In this document: piece by piece, positions 35,888-45,240 of the stretch
How the letters are laid out: each line of letters begins with the position of its first letter
Position numbering within the stretch: position 1 is the stretch's first letter
Assembly: GCA_963775825.1 (NCBI GenBank)
Contig: CAVZKY010000061.1
Location: forward strand, 124,001 to 188,000
Origin: Bog-532 sp963775825
GTDB lineage: Bacteria > Actinomycetota > Actinomycetes > Streptosporangiales > Streptosporangiaceae
DNA: 64,000 bases
Direction of reading: 5' to 3'
The notes under the pieces: model-generated
What the model was told of the DNA's origin: nothing
Seen by the model: only the letters and a program-made list of their open reading frames with translations
Database searches by the model: none
Program-made: the position numbers and the translations under genes

Positions 35888-37108
35888 CTAGGACAGCCGC
35901 TCGATGACCATGGCCATGCCCTGGCCGCCGCCGACGCACATCGTCTCCAGGCCGACCGTCTTGTCATGGAACTGCAGGCTGTTGAGCAGCGTGGTCGTGA
36001 TGCGGGCCCCGGTCATGCCGAACGGGTGCCCGACGGCGATCGCGCCCCCGTTGACGTTCAGCTTGTCCTGGTCGATGCCGAGCTCACGGTAGGACGGGAT
36101 GACCTGGGCGGCGAACGCCTCGTTGATCTCCACCAGGTCGATGTCGCTGATGGCCATCCCCGCCAGCGACAGGGCACGGTGCGAGGCCGCGACCGGGCCG
36201 AGGCCCATGATCTCCGGCGACAGCGCCGACACCGCCGTGGAGACGATCCGCCCGAGCGGGGTGATGCCCAGCTCGGCGGCCTTCGTGTCGCTCATGATGA
36301 TGACCGCGGCCGCGCCGTCGTTGAGCCCGCAGCAGTTGCCCGCGGTCACGGTGCCGTCCGGCCGGAACGACGGCTTGAGCGCCGCCAGCTTTTCCAGCGT
36401 CGTCCCGGGTCGCGGGCCGTCGTCCGCCGACACGGTGCTGCCGTCCGGCAGCGTCACCGGCGTTATCTCACGGGACCAGAACCCGTCGGCGATGGCCTTC
36501 TCGGCCAGGTTCTGCGACCGGACGCCGAATTCGTCCTGCTCCACCCGGGTGATGCCGCGCAGGCCCGCCACGTTCTCCGCGGTCTCGCCCATCGCGATGT
36601 AGACATCGGGGATGTTGCCGTCCGCACGCGGGTCGTGCCAGGTGCCGGCACCGCCCTCGGTGGCCCGCTGCGTCCTGCCCTCGGCGTCGGCGAAAGCCGC
36701 GTTGTGGGTGTCGGGCCAGCTGTCGCTGCTGCCCTTGGCGAACCGGCTGACGCACTCGACGCCCGCCGAGATCAGCACGTCCGCCTCGCCGGCCTTGATG
36801 GCGTGGAAGGCCATCCGGGTGGTCTGCAGCGACGAGGAGCAGTAGCGGGTCACGGTGGTCCCGGGCAGCTGATCGTGACCGAGCAGCACCGCCACCACGC
36901 GGGCCAGGTTGAAGCCCTGCTCGCCACCGGGCAGGCCGCAGCCGAGCAGCAGGTCGTCGATGTCCTCCGGATCGAGCTGCGGCACCTTGCCCAGCGCGGC
37001 CGTGATGATCTGTGCGGCCAGGTCGTCCGGCCTGATACTGGTGAGTGAACCCTTGAACGCGCGGCCAATGGGGGATCGCGCCGTCGCGACGACAACTGCC
37101 TCCGGCAT
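35888..37108 (-). CDS. Acetyl-CoA acetyltransferase (thiolase, FadA type)
   Basis: 406 residues, full length. Catalyses thiolytic cleavage (beta-oxidation) or condensation of acyl-CoA. The nucleophile Cys lies in TVTRYCSSSLQTTRMAFHAI; the second and third catalytic elements are GGAIAVGHPFGMTGAR (His) and CVGGGQGMAMVIE (Cys), with EINEAFAAQVIPSYRELG before them. The order thiolase - cbs - metB - greA - mca is similar to the M. tuberculosis Rv1074c-Rv1082 neighbourhood (from memory). It diverges from cbs, with about 170 bp between them for both promoters. Confidence 0.93.
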   Translation of the reverse strand: MPEAVVVATARSPIGRAFKGSLTSIRPDDLAAQIITAALGKVPQLDPEDIDDLLLGCGLPGGEQGFNLARVVAVLLGHDQLPGTTVTRYCSSSLQTTRMAFHAIKAGEADVLISAGVECVSRFAKGSSDSWPDTHNAAFADAEGRTQRATEGGAGTWHDPRADGNIPDVYIAMGETAENVAGLRGITRVEQDEFGVRSQNLAEKAIADGFWSREITPVTLPDGSTVSADDGPRPGTTLEKLAALKPSFRPDGTVTAGNCCGLNDGAAAVIIMSDTKAAELGITPLGRIVSTAVSALSPEIMGLGPVAASHRALSLAGMAISDIDLVEINEAFAAQVIPSYRELGIDQDKLNVNGGAIAVGHPFGMTGARITTTLLNSLQFHDKTVGLETMCVGGGQGMAMVIERLS

Positions 37109-37275
37109 GGCACCGGCCTCCTTCGTGGAGCGTCAAGTACTGGTTAGTAGCGTATGTCGTCGCAGCGCGGGCGTACCGGGGGACCGGGCGTCGGATAACG
37201 TCAGAGCGGCCAGGACAACCGCCGGACCCGGCCCGCACGAGCCATTGGCCCGCCTGTGAAGGAACCGCGACGAGC

Positions 37276-38667
37276 ATGCAGGTATTCGATTCTCTGACCG
37301 AGATGGTCGGCAATACGCCGCTGGTCAGGCTGCGCGAGGTCACCCGTGAACTGCGGCTGGCGGGCGCCGGGCCTGACGTCCTCGCGAAGGTGGAGTATTT
37401 CAACCCGGGTGGCTCGGTCAAGGACCGGATCGCCCTGCGTATGATCCAGGCCGCCGAGGCCTCCGGACAGCTCCGGCCGGGTGGCACGATCGTCGAGCCG
37501 ACGTCGGGCAATACCGGCGTGGGACTGGCCATCGTCGCCGCCGAGCGCGGCTACAAGTGCGTGTTCGTCTGCCCGGACAAGGTCGCGGCGGACAAGCTGA
37601 GCGTGCTGCGGGCGTACGGGGCCGACGTCCTCGTTTGCCCCAGCTCGGTCCCGCCCGAGCACCCGGACTCGTACTACAGCGTGGCCCGCCGGACAGCCGC
37701 CGAGCGGCCTGGCGGCTGGCAGCCCGACCAGTACGCCAACCCGGAGAATCCCGCCTCCCACTACGCGTCCACGGGCCCGGAGATCTGGGCTCAGACCGAC
37801 GGCCGTGTCACTCACTTCGTGGCCGGGATCGGTACCGGCGGGACGATCAGCGGCGCGGGCCAGTATCTCAAGGACGTGTCCGGGGGCCGGGTCAGGATCA
37901 TCGGCGCGGACCCGGAAGGCTCGGTGTATTCCGGCGGTTCGGGTCGCCCCTACCTGGTTGAGGGCGTGGGTGAAGACATCTGGCCGGAGACCTACGACCG
38001 GGCCGTCTGTGACGAGGTCGTCGCGGTGACCGACGCCGAGTCGTTCCGCATGACGCGCAGGCTGGCTCGTGAGGAGGCGCTCCTGGTCGGTGGCTCCAGC
38101 GGGCTCGCTGTCGCTGCCGCACTCCGGACCGCCCGGAGCGCGGAGCCTGGTGACATGTTCGTCGTGCTGCTGCCCGACGGCGGCCGCGGCTACCTTTCCA
38201 AGATCTTCAATGACGAGTGGATGGCCGACTACGGCTTTCTGTCCGCCCAGACCGGGGAGCCGCTCGTCAGCGACGTGCTGGCCCGGAAGGAGCGGGAAAT
38301 TCCCGAGTTCGTGCACGCACATCCCGGGGAGACCGTCGCGCAAGCCATCGCCCTGCTGCGCGAGTACGACGTCTCCCAGTTGCCGGTGGTCAACGAGGAG
38401 CCGCCGGTGATGGCGGCCGAAGTGGTGGGCTCCATCGTCGAGCGGGACCTGCTGGACGCGCTGGTCACCGGCCGGGCCCGGCCCGACGACGCGCTGAGCG
38501 GGCACCTGTCGGCACCGCTGCCGACCGTCGGCTCGGGTGAGACGGTGAGCAGGGCGGTCATGGCGCTGGAGCAGGCGGGCGCGGCCCTGGTCTACGTCGA
38601 CGGCAAGCCGGCGGGCCTGCTCACCCGGCAGGATCTGCTTACCTTCCTGGCCGGCGATCTGACGTGA
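37276..38667 (+). CDS. cbs: Cystathionine beta-synthase
   Basis: 463 residues: a PLP-dependent fold-type II catalytic domain and a C-terminal tandem of CBS regulatory domains. PLP lysine in FNPGGSVKDRIALRMI, the substrate loop PTSGNTGVGLAIVAAE, GIGTGGTISGAGQYLK and GGSSGLAVAAAL are all present. The CBS pair (about 335-460) includes VAQAIALLREYDVSQLPVVN and VYVDGKPAGLLTRQDLL. It condenses serine and homocysteine to cystathionine in transsulfuration. ATGA overlap (38664) with the next gene, which completes the same pathway. Confidence 0.94.
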   Translation: MQVFDSLTEMVGNTPLVRLREVTRELRLAGAGPDVLAKVEYFNPGGSVKDRIALRMIQAAEASGQLRPGGTIVEPTSGNTGVGLAIVAAERGYKCVFVCPDKVAADKLSVLRAYGADVLVCPSSVPPEHPDSYYSVARRTAAERPGGWQPDQYANPENPASHYASTGPEIWAQTDGRVTHFVAGIGTGGTISGAGQYLKDVSGGRVRIIGADPEGSVYSGGSGRPYLVEGVGEDIWPETYDRAVCDEVVAVTDAESFRMTRRLAREEALLVGGSSGLAVAAALRTARSAEPGDMFVVLLPDGGRGYLSKIFNDEWMADYGFLSAQTGEPLVSDVLARKEREIPEFVHAHPGETVAQAIALLREYDVSQLPVVNEEPPVMAAEVVGSIVERDLLDALVTGRARPDDALSGHLSAPLPTVGSGETVSRAVMALEQAGAALVYVDGKPAGLLTRQDLLTFLAGDLT

Positions 38668-39878
38668 CCGGGGCGGGACAAAGACAAGCTGATCCGGACG
38701 GCACCGAGGCGGCGCCGTCCGGGCCCGGCTTCGAGACGCTGGCGATCCACGCCGGGCAGGACCCGGACCCGCTGACCGGCGCGGTGGTACCGCCGATCTA
38801 CCAGACCTCGACGTTCAAGCAGGACGGAGTGGGCGGCCGCCGCGGCGGTTTCGAGTACTCGCGCACCGCCAACCCCACCCGCAGCGCCCTGGAGGAATGC
38901 CTGGCCGCGCTGGAAGGAAGTACCCAAGCCGGGACTCAGGCCCTGGCCTTCGCCTCGGGCATGGCCGCAGAGGACTGCCTGATCCGCGCGGTGTGCTCGC
39001 CGGGCGACCGGGTGGTCATCCCCGATGACGCCTACGGCGGCACCTACCGGCTGTTCGCTGCCGTGCTCGCCCGCTGGGGCCTGGATTACGTCCCGGTACA
39101 CCTGCCTGATCTGGCCGCTGTCCGCCGCTGCCTGGCCGATCAGCCGGCCCGCGTCGTCTGGGTGGAGACGCCTACCAACCCCCTACTGGGCATCGTCGAC
39201 ATCGCGGCCCTGGCCGAGGTTGCTCATGAGGCGGGTGCGCTGCTGGTCGTGGACAATACGTTCGCCTCGCCGCGGCTACAGCGCCCCCTGGTTCTCGGCG
39301 CGGACGTGGTGGTGCACTCCACCACCAAATACCTGGGCGGGCACTCCGACGTGGTTGGCGGTGCCCTGGTCACCGCCGACGCCGAGGTTGCGGAGCGCGC
39401 GGCGTTCCTGCGGAACGCGACCGGCGCGGTGCCCGGGCCGTTCGACTCCTGGCTCACTTTGCGGGGGGTACGTACGCTCGCCGTGCGGATGGACCGGCAC
39501 TGCGACAGCGCGGCCCAGGTCGCCGAGATGCTTGGCCGCCACCCTGCGGTGGCGCAGGTGCTGTACCCGGGACTGCCGTCCCATCCGGGACATGCGGTCG
39601 CGGCCAGGCAGATGAGCGGGTTCGGCGGGATGGTCTCCTTCCGGGTGCGGGGCGGCGAGGAGGCCGCCGTGGCGGTCTGCGGGCGCACCCAGCTGTTCAC
39701 GCTGGCCGAGTCGCTCGGGGGAGTGGAGTCACTGATCGAGCACCCGAGCCGGATGACGCACGCATCGGTGGCGGGGTCGCCGCTGGAGGTGTCGGCCGAC
39801 CTGGTCCGGCTGTCGGTGGGGCTGGAGGACTACCGCGACCTGCTGGCCGACCTGGAGGCGGCGCTCACTGCCGGTTAG
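38664..39878 (+). CDS. metB: Cystathionine gamma-synthase/gamma-lyase
   Basis: 404-residue PLP-dependent Cys/Met metabolism enzyme. Family landmarks: PPIYQTSTFKQ, YSRTANPTRSALEECLAALE, ALAFASGMAAED, DDAYGGTYRLF, WVETPTNPLLGIVDI and the PLP-lysine strand VVHSTTKYLGGHSDVVGGAL. The C-terminus contains AESLGGVESLIEHPSRMTH. Overlap with cbs implies joint expression. Synthase and lyase cannot be separated by sequence alone here; the symbol follows common actinobacterial usage. Confidence 0.92.
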   Translation: MTGAGQRQADPDGTEAAPSGPGFETLAIHAGQDPDPLTGAVVPPIYQTSTFKQDGVGGRRGGFEYSRTANPTRSALEECLAALEGSTQAGTQALAFASGMAAEDCLIRAVCSPGDRVVIPDDAYGGTYRLFAAVLARWGLDYVPVHLPDLAAVRRCLADQPARVVWVETPTNPLLGIVDIAALAEVAHEAGALLVVDNTFASPRLQRPLVLGADVVVHSTTKYLGGHSDVVGGALVTADAEVAERAAFLRNATGAVPGPFDSWLTLRGVRTLAVRMDRHCDSAAQVAEMLGRHPAVAQVLYPGLPSHPGHAVAARQMSGFGGMVSFRVRGGEEAAVAVCGRTQLFTLAESLGGVESLIEHPSRMTHASVAGSPLEVSADLVRLSVGLEDYRDLLADLEAALTAG

Positions 39879-40257
39879 CCCGCAGACCGGCCGGCCGTGC
39901 GGTCGCCGGTAGCCGGCGACGGACGGCGGGCTCAGCCCCGGCCGCGGTCAGTGCCGGGGGGCGGGCGCTGAGTTCTGGCGGTCGGCTGCGGGCGGCCGCT
40001 GCCTTCGGCTGGAACGACAATGCGAACCAGGCTGCGACGAAGAAGATGACACCCAGCACCAGGCAGCCCCCGCCGCGCAGCTCGTGGTGCCTGGCCGACC
40101 CCGCCAGGTGCCCGGGGATCACGCTCGGCAGCGAGCTGGACGGCTCCGCCAGGTAGATGACGCCGATGATGACCAGCACCACGGCGATGACGGCAAGAAT
40201 CACGGCGGTGACCACCCGGGCTGCCGGGCGGCCGGGTGATTCGTGCGCAGAAGCCAC
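39865..40257 (-). CDS. Small two-helix membrane protein
   Basis: 130 residues. Start at GTG 40257 is chosen over 40281 because AGGAGGAAAC precedes it directly. Two hydrophobic helices (AVILAVIAVVLVIIGVIYLA and GGGCLVLGVIFFVAAWFALSF) flank a short loop. The C-terminus is Arg/Pro/Ala-rich and overlaps the end of metB tail-to-tail by 14 bp. No family function known to me. Confidence 0.75.
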   Translation of the reverse strand: MASAHESPGRPAARVVTAVILAVIAVVLVIIGVIYLAEPSSSLPSVIPGHLAGSARHHELRGGGCLVLGVIFFVAAWFALSFQPKAAAARSRPPELSARPPALTAAGAEPAVRRRLPATARPAGLRANRQ

Positions 40258-40292
40258 GTTTCCTCCTGGACGGGTTGACACCAGGAGAAAAC

Positions 40293-42266
40293 CTACCGCC
40301 CTCCGGCCCGCCGGGCACGCAAGAAATCGCTTACGACATACTCACCGAGACGTTCCGGCTGCGCCCGCAGCACCCGGCCGCCATTGCGCCGGGCCACATC
40401 GTGCACGAACGCCGTCAGCCGGTCGTCTTCGGCCAGCATGAAAATATTCAGCGCCGCGCCGCGGCGGGTCATCTTGTCCACCTCGGCGAGGGTCAGCTGA
40501 AGCGTCTCCGGGGCCGGCGGCCAGTCAAACCACGACCGTCCGTCCCGCTGCAGATGAGCGGTGGGTTCGCCGTCGGTCACGATCAGGACGACCGGCTCCT
40601 GTTCTGGGTGGCGGTCCAGGTGCCGCCCGGCCAGCACCAGCGCGTGGTGCAGGTTGGTGCCCTGCACCATGTCCCAGCCGAGCCCGGCCAGTTCCGTCTC
40701 ACGCAGCTCGCGGGCGTAGTTGGAAAAGCCGACCACCTGCAGCGCATCCTGCGGGAATCGCATCCGCATCAGCGCGTGCAGGGCGAGCGCGGTCTGCTTG
40801 GCCGACGCCCACGTGCCACGGAGCGCCATCGAGTACGAGAGGTCGACCAGCAGGCTGACCGCGGCCCCGCTGCGCTGCTCGGTCTCTGCGACTTCAAAGT
40901 CACTCGGGTCGAGCCGTACCCGGGACACCTCGCGCCGCCGGGTGTCCGGCTCGCGGCGCGCCTGGCGCAGCAGCGCCCGGCGCACGGTGGCGGCGGTGTC
41001 GATCGGCTGCTCGTCGCCGAATTCCCAGGCCCGGCTGCTTCCGGTCAGCTCCCCGGCCTGCCCGGCATCGCGCCGGTCGTGGTCGCCCCGGCGCCCCGTG
41101 GACAGCCCGGGGAACACCCGCCGCAGCGCGGTTTCGCCCAGCCGCCGTACCGCGCGCGGGGTGAGCTCCAGCCGGCCTCCGTTGCGGTTCAGGTAGCCCT
41201 GCTGTTCCAGTTCCCGCTCCACCCGGCGGAGGGCTTCGACGTCGTCGACCGCCTGGCGCCCGAAGGCCCGGCGGACCGCGTCCTCGTCGATGTCGTCGAG
41301 CCGGGCGCCCGGGTAGTCCTGGCCGAGTGCGGTCTCCAGCTCGGCCAGGTCGGCCAGCTCGGCCAGGGCCGTCGTCGCGTCACCCAGGCCGAGCGGTTCC
41401 TCGCCCATCATCATCTCGCCCTGGCCGCTTCCGGCATCGGGCCGCCGGGCCTGGAGCATGTCGGACAGCCGGCTCATCTCCACGGCCAGCCCCGCGTCGT
41501 CGAGAGCCTGGGCCATCAGGTTCGCGAGTTCTTCCCGCTGCTCCTGACTGAGCGAGGCCATCAGCCGCTCGGCCGCCGCCATCCGGCGGATCAGGGAGTC
41601 GACGAGTTCCTCCAGGTTTTCCGGGTTGTCCGGAAACAGGTCGCCGTGGTTCTCCATGAAGCGCTCGAAGTCCTCGCTGGTGTGGGCTCCGCGCGCGTCC
41701 GCCTCCAGCATCGTGTTCAGGTCGGCCAGCATGTCCTTGACCCGCTGCATCGCTTCCGGGTCCGGGCTCTGCAGGGCCTGCTTCATCCCGCGGAACTGGC
41801 TGTCCAGCACCTCCCGGCGCAGCAGGTCCTTGAGCCGGTCGAACGTCTGCCGGGCGGCTCCGGACTGCCACTCGTAGTCGGCCAGCTGCCGGACGGCCTG
41901 GGCCGTGTCGGACGGCAGGGCGTCGAGGTCTGCCTCGCGCATCCGGGCTTCGTCGCTGGGATCGGGGAAAAGCTCGGCCCGCTCCTGCCCGATGGCGGTG
42001 TCCAGCAGAGATCGGACCTGGTCCAGCGTCCCATCCAGCCGCCCGCTGCCGCGTATCTCCCGCTGCCGTTCCCGGACCCGCCGGAGCAGGTCGTCGAGGC
42101 CGCGCCGACCGGGCACGCCACTGCGCTGCAGTTCGCGAAGGGCGTCGCCGGGCGTCGAGCCTTCCAGCACCGAGTCGCCCAGCGCGTCGAGCGTCCCGCG
42201 CGCGTCGTACGGCGGTGCGAGCGGATCCGGGCCGTCGGTGTACGGCCCGTACCGGTAACTTCCCAT
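40293..42266 (-). CDS. VWA-domain protein partnered with a MoxR AAA ATPase
   Basis: 657 residues: a long N-terminal, mostly helical and acidic region (to ~390) including several EELxxLM-type helices, then a von Willebrand factor A domain. The metal-ion site DLSYSM (DxSxS type) is near residue 465, with GTNLHHALVLAGRHL and VLIVTDGEPTAHL as the other metal-site loops. Such proteins act with a MoxR-type ATPase in a chelatase-like chaperone pair that inserts metals or matures complexes. That ATPase lies 43 bp upstream on the same strand. The client is unknown. Confidence 0.85.
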   Translation of the reverse strand: MGSYRYGPYTDGPDPLAPPYDARGTLDALGDSVLEGSTPGDALRELQRSGVPGRRGLDDLLRRVRERQREIRGSGRLDGTLDQVRSLLDTAIGQERAELFPDPSDEARMREADLDALPSDTAQAVRQLADYEWQSGAARQTFDRLKDLLRREVLDSQFRGMKQALQSPDPEAMQRVKDMLADLNTMLEADARGAHTSEDFERFMENHGDLFPDNPENLEELVDSLIRRMAAAERLMASLSQEQREELANLMAQALDDAGLAVEMSRLSDMLQARRPDAGSGQGEMMMGEEPLGLGDATTALAELADLAELETALGQDYPGARLDDIDEDAVRRAFGRQAVDDVEALRRVERELEQQGYLNRNGGRLELTPRAVRRLGETALRRVFPGLSTGRRGDHDRRDAGQAGELTGSSRAWEFGDEQPIDTAATVRRALLRQARREPDTRRREVSRVRLDPSDFEVAETEQRSGAAVSLLVDLSYSMALRGTWASAKQTALALHALMRMRFPQDALQVVGFSNYARELRETELAGLGWDMVQGTNLHHALVLAGRHLDRHPEQEPVVLIVTDGEPTAHLQRDGRSWFDWPPAPETLQLTLAEVDKMTRRGAALNIFMLAEDDRLTAFVHDVARRNGGRVLRAQPERLGEYVVSDFLRARRAGGR

Positions 42267-42308
42267 AGCCGTCCTGCCTTCGGTGTGGCCAGCGGCCCGC
42301 GGCTTTCC

Positions 42309-43856
42309 TCACGTCCGGTAGACCGACGTGCCTTCCATGGTGTCCTTGGACAGGCGCCGCATCAGGTAGAGCCCCTCCAGGGCGAACTCGATCGCCGCGG
42401 CCGCATGGCCGAACGACTCACCGCCGTCCATGCCCAGCCGTTGCATGATCTTGGCCAGCCCGGGCACCTCGCCGACCCGCTGCAGCAGGTCGGACGCGGG
42501 GGTCAGCTCACCGGATTCCACCGTCTGGCCGCCGTCGAACTTGGCCAGCAGGGGAGACAGGTCGGCGCTGCCGAGCCTGGCCCGGAAGGTCTCCGCGATG
42601 GCCCGGCGGAGCAGGTGCGCGAGCACCTCCTCCTCCCGGCCCTCCTCGCTGACCTCGAACTCGACCTTCCCGCGCAAAGTCCCGACGATCGCCGGCAGGT
42701 CACAGACCCGCGCGACGGGCTGCTCCGCGGCCGGGGTAGCTGTCGAGCCGGTGCTGGCGCGGTGCGACCCCCGGGAGGTACCGCCGCGGCGGCTCGCCGG
42801 GCCGGACCGGGTGGCGACGCTGTCCGCGAGGGCGGAGCGACGTACCGCGGAGGCGGCCGCTCCCTCGGCCGCCGCGATCGCGAAGCGCGCCGAGACGCCG
42901 GAGCGGGAGTCCACGGCCGGCGACTCGCGGACCAGACGGGTGAAGCGCGCGATGACCTCGACCAGATGCTCGGGCAGCTCCGCGCCGGGCACCGCACCGT
43001 CCCAGCCGACGACGGCCTCCTGCCGGATCAGGCCGAGCTCGTCGTCCAGGGTCAGCGGATAGTGGGTGCGGATCTCAGCTCCGAACCGGTCCTTCAGGGG
43101 CGAGATGATACGGCCCCGGTTCGTGTAGTCCTCCGGGTTGGCGCTGGCCACCAGGATCAGGTCGAGGGGCAGCCGCAGCGCGTAGCCGCGCACCCCGATG
43201 TCCCGCTCCTCCAGTACGTTGAGCAGCGCCACCTGGATGCGCTCAGCCAGGTCAGGCAGCTCGTTCAGGCAGAAGATGCCCCGGTTGGTCCGCGGCACCA
43301 GGCCGAAGTGCACGGTTTCTGGGTCACCCAGGGTCCGGCCCTCGGCCACCTTGACCGGGTCGATGTCGCCGATCAGGTCGCCCACACTCGTATCCGGGGT
43401 GGCGAGCTTCTCGCCGTACCGGTCCCGTGCGTTCCGCCAGACAATCGGCAGGTCTTCGCCCAGTTCCTCGGTGAGGCGCCGGCAGCGGGCACACACCGGG
43501 ACGAACGGGTGGTCGTTGATCTCGCATCCTGCGACGGCGGGAGCCCACTCGTCCAGGAGCCCGGCCAGGGTGCGGATCAGCCGGGTCTTACCCTGGCCAC
43601 GCTCCCCCAGCAAGATGACATCGTGGCCGGCCAGGAGCGCCCGCTCCAGGTGCGGCAGCACCGTGTTGTCGAAGCCGATGATGCCGGGGAACCGGTCCTG
43701 GCTGGCCCGCATCCGGGTGAGCAGGTTCTGCCTGATTTCTTCCTTGACGCTCCGGTAGACGTGCCCGTCCGCGCGCAGTTCGCCCAGCGTGGCGGGAGCC
43801 GGGGGACCCCCGTGCCGCGCGGCGGGATGACGAGGCTGGCTGTTTGGCTGCACCAT
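42309..43856 (-). CDS. MoxR/magnesium-chelatase-like AAA ATPase
   Basis: 515 residues. Walker A in ILLGERGQGKTRLIRTLAGL, Walker B-like GIFCLNELPDLAERIQVALL, sensor region LILVASANPEDYTNRGRIIS and LKDRFGAEIRTHYPLTL. The zinc-like CARCRRL motif around residue 123 is usual in this subgroup. A low-complexity Ser/Thr/Arg stretch at about 358-385 is longer than typical and sits in a variable linker. The family is often mis-named sigma-54-interacting regulator; the coupling to a VWA gene argues for a chaperone ATPase instead. Confidence 0.87.
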   Translation of the reverse strand: MVQPNSQPRHPAARHGGPPAPATLGELRADGHVYRSVKEEIRQNLLTRMRASQDRFPGIIGFDNTVLPHLERALLAGHDVILLGERGQGKTRLIRTLAGLLDEWAPAVAGCEINDHPFVPVCARCRRLTEELGEDLPIVWRNARDRYGEKLATPDTSVGDLIGDIDPVKVAEGRTLGDPETVHFGLVPRTNRGIFCLNELPDLAERIQVALLNVLEERDIGVRGYALRLPLDLILVASANPEDYTNRGRIISPLKDRFGAEIRTHYPLTLDDELGLIRQEAVVGWDGAVPGAELPEHLVEVIARFTRLVRESPAVDSRSGVSARFAIAAAEGAAASAVRRSALADSVATRSGPASRRGGTSRGSHRASTGSTATPAAEQPVARVCDLPAIVGTLRGKVEFEVSEEGREEEVLAHLLRRAIAETFRARLGSADLSPLLAKFDGGQTVESGELTPASDLLQRVGEVPGLAKIMQRLGMDGGESFGHAAAAIEFALEGLYLMRRLSKDTMEGTSVYRT

Positions 43857-43968
43857 TCGACACTATGTCCCGCTCGCGGTTGTTCGCATCTGCCCCCGGT
43901 TTTCGCTGTTTCCGGTCGGTTCGCGGGCGCCTGCCGCACTGGTCCGGCCGTCGTGGCACACTGCTCTG

Positions 43969-45189
43969 GTGGCAATGACCTCCAGTCAGGTGCAGACGGA
44001 CGACGTGGTGGCCGCGCGGGAACTGCTCCGCGACGTGATCTCGCCCACGCCGGTTCTCCGCTCCCGGGTCCTGTCCGAGCTGGTGGGTGGCCCGGTGTTC
44101 CTGAAGTGCGAGAACCTTCAGCGGACCGGCTCGTTCAAGATTCGCGGCGGCTATCTGCGGATCGCCCGGCTGACCGACGCGGAGCGGGCCCGCGGTGTTG
44201 TGGCGGCGAGCGCCGGGAACCACGCCCAGGGGGTGGCGCTCGCGGCGGCCCTGCTCGATACCAAGGCCACCGTGTTCATGCCCGAGGGCGCGCCCCTGCC
44301 GAAGATCCAGGCCACCCGGGACTACGGGGCGGACGTCGTGCTGCAGGGAGCCTCGGTAGAAGACGCTCTCGACGCCGCTGAGGAGCACGCGGGCCGGACC
44401 GGGAGCGTGCTGATCCATCCCTTCGAGCACCCGGACATCGTGACCGGCCAGGGGACTCTCGGGTTCGAGATCATCGAGCAGTGCCCTCAGGTGCGGACGG
44501 TTGTGGTCCCGGTAGGCGGCGGCGGCCTCGCCGCCGGTATCGCGGTGGCGGTCAAGAGCCTGGACCCGGCCGTGCAGATCGTCGGGGCGCAGGCCGCCGC
44601 CGTGGCGCCGTACCCGGCGTCGCTGGCCGCCGGACGGGCCATCCCGGTGAAGGGCACGCCGACGATGGCCGATGGCATCGCGGTGAGCCGCCCCGGTGAG
44701 CTCGCCTTCGAGCTGTTGTCGTCCGCCGGCGCACGTGTCCTGACCGTGACCGAGGAGAGCCTGTCCCGCGGGCTGCTGCTCTGCCTGGAGCGGGCCAAGC
44801 AGGTCGTCGAGCCCGCTGGGGCCGCCGGGGTGGCGGCCCTGCTGGAGCACGCTGAGCAGATGCAGCCTCCCGTGGTGGTGGTGCTGTCCGGCGGCAACAT
44901 CGACCCGCTGTTGCTGTCGAAGCTGCTCCGGCACGGCCTGCGGGCCGCCGGTCGCTACCTGGCCTTCCGCTGCCGGCTACCGGACCGGCCCGGCGCGCTG
45001 GCCACGCTGCTGCACGAGCTCGCCGGCCTGGGCGCCAACGTCTTGGACGTCTGGCACGAGCGGGTCACCCCGCGGCTGCGGGTGGGCGAGGTGGAGGTTC
45101 TGCTCCAGGTGGAGACGCGCGGGCCAGAGCACTGCGAGGAAGTGATCACGGAGCTGCGCCAGGCCGGCTACACCCTGGTCTTCGGTTAA
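43969..45189 (+). CDS. ilvA: Threonine ammonia-lyase (biosynthetic/catabolic) with ACT domain
   Basis: 406 residues. PLP lysine in ENLQRTGSFKIRGGYLRI, substrate loop SAGNHAQGVALAA, phosphate-binding PVGGGGLAAGIAVAV, and C-terminal ACT-type domain starting around FRCRLPDRPGALATLL. It deaminates threonine to 2-oxobutanoate for isoleucine synthesis. At ~400 residues with a single short ACT-like domain it matches the IlvA1/TdcB-like class rather than the two-ACT enterobacterial enzyme. It diverges from the MoxR/VWA operon and ends just before a strong hairpin. Confidence 0.92.
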   Translation: MAMTSSQVQTDDVVAARELLRDVISPTPVLRSRVLSELVGGPVFLKCENLQRTGSFKIRGGYLRIARLTDAERARGVVAASAGNHAQGVALAAALLDTKATVFMPEGAPLPKIQATRDYGADVVLQGASVEDALDAAEEHAGRTGSVLIHPFEHPDIVTGQGTLGFEIIEQCPQVRTVVVPVGGGGLAAGIAVAVKSLDPAVQIVGAQAAAVAPYPASLAAGRAIPVKGTPTMADGIAVSRPGELAFELLSSAGARVLTVTEESLSRGLLLCLERAKQVVEPAGAAGVAALLEHAEQMQPPVVVVLSGGNIDPLLLSKLLRHGLRAAGRYLAFRCRLPDRPGALATLLHELAGLGANVLDVWHERVTPRLRVGEVEVLLQVETRGPEHCEEVITELRQAGYTLVFG

Positions 45190-45198
45190 GCAACGCGC

Positions 45199-45222
45199 GT
45201 CCGGGGGGTTGTCCCCCCGGAC
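45199..45222. terminator. Bidirectional terminator between ilvA and greA
   Basis: Perfect 10-bp stem GTCCGGGGGG / CCCCCCGGAC with a TTGT loop, placed 9 bp after the ilvA stop and 18 bp after the end of the convergent greA gene. Confidence 0.8.
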
Positions 45223-45240
45223 GGCGTCCGCTGCGGGCGG

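Noticed and set aside
42309..43856. Sigma-54-interacting transcription regulator
   Set aside because: No DNA-binding domain or GAFTGA loop seen; the adjacent VWA gene and MoxR-like core argue for a chaperone ATPase.
40236..44381. A 1,381-codon open frame on the plus strand
   Set aside because: It runs antisense to the VWA and MoxR genes, which have clear motifs; long open antisense frames are expected at this GC content and its translation is low-complexity.
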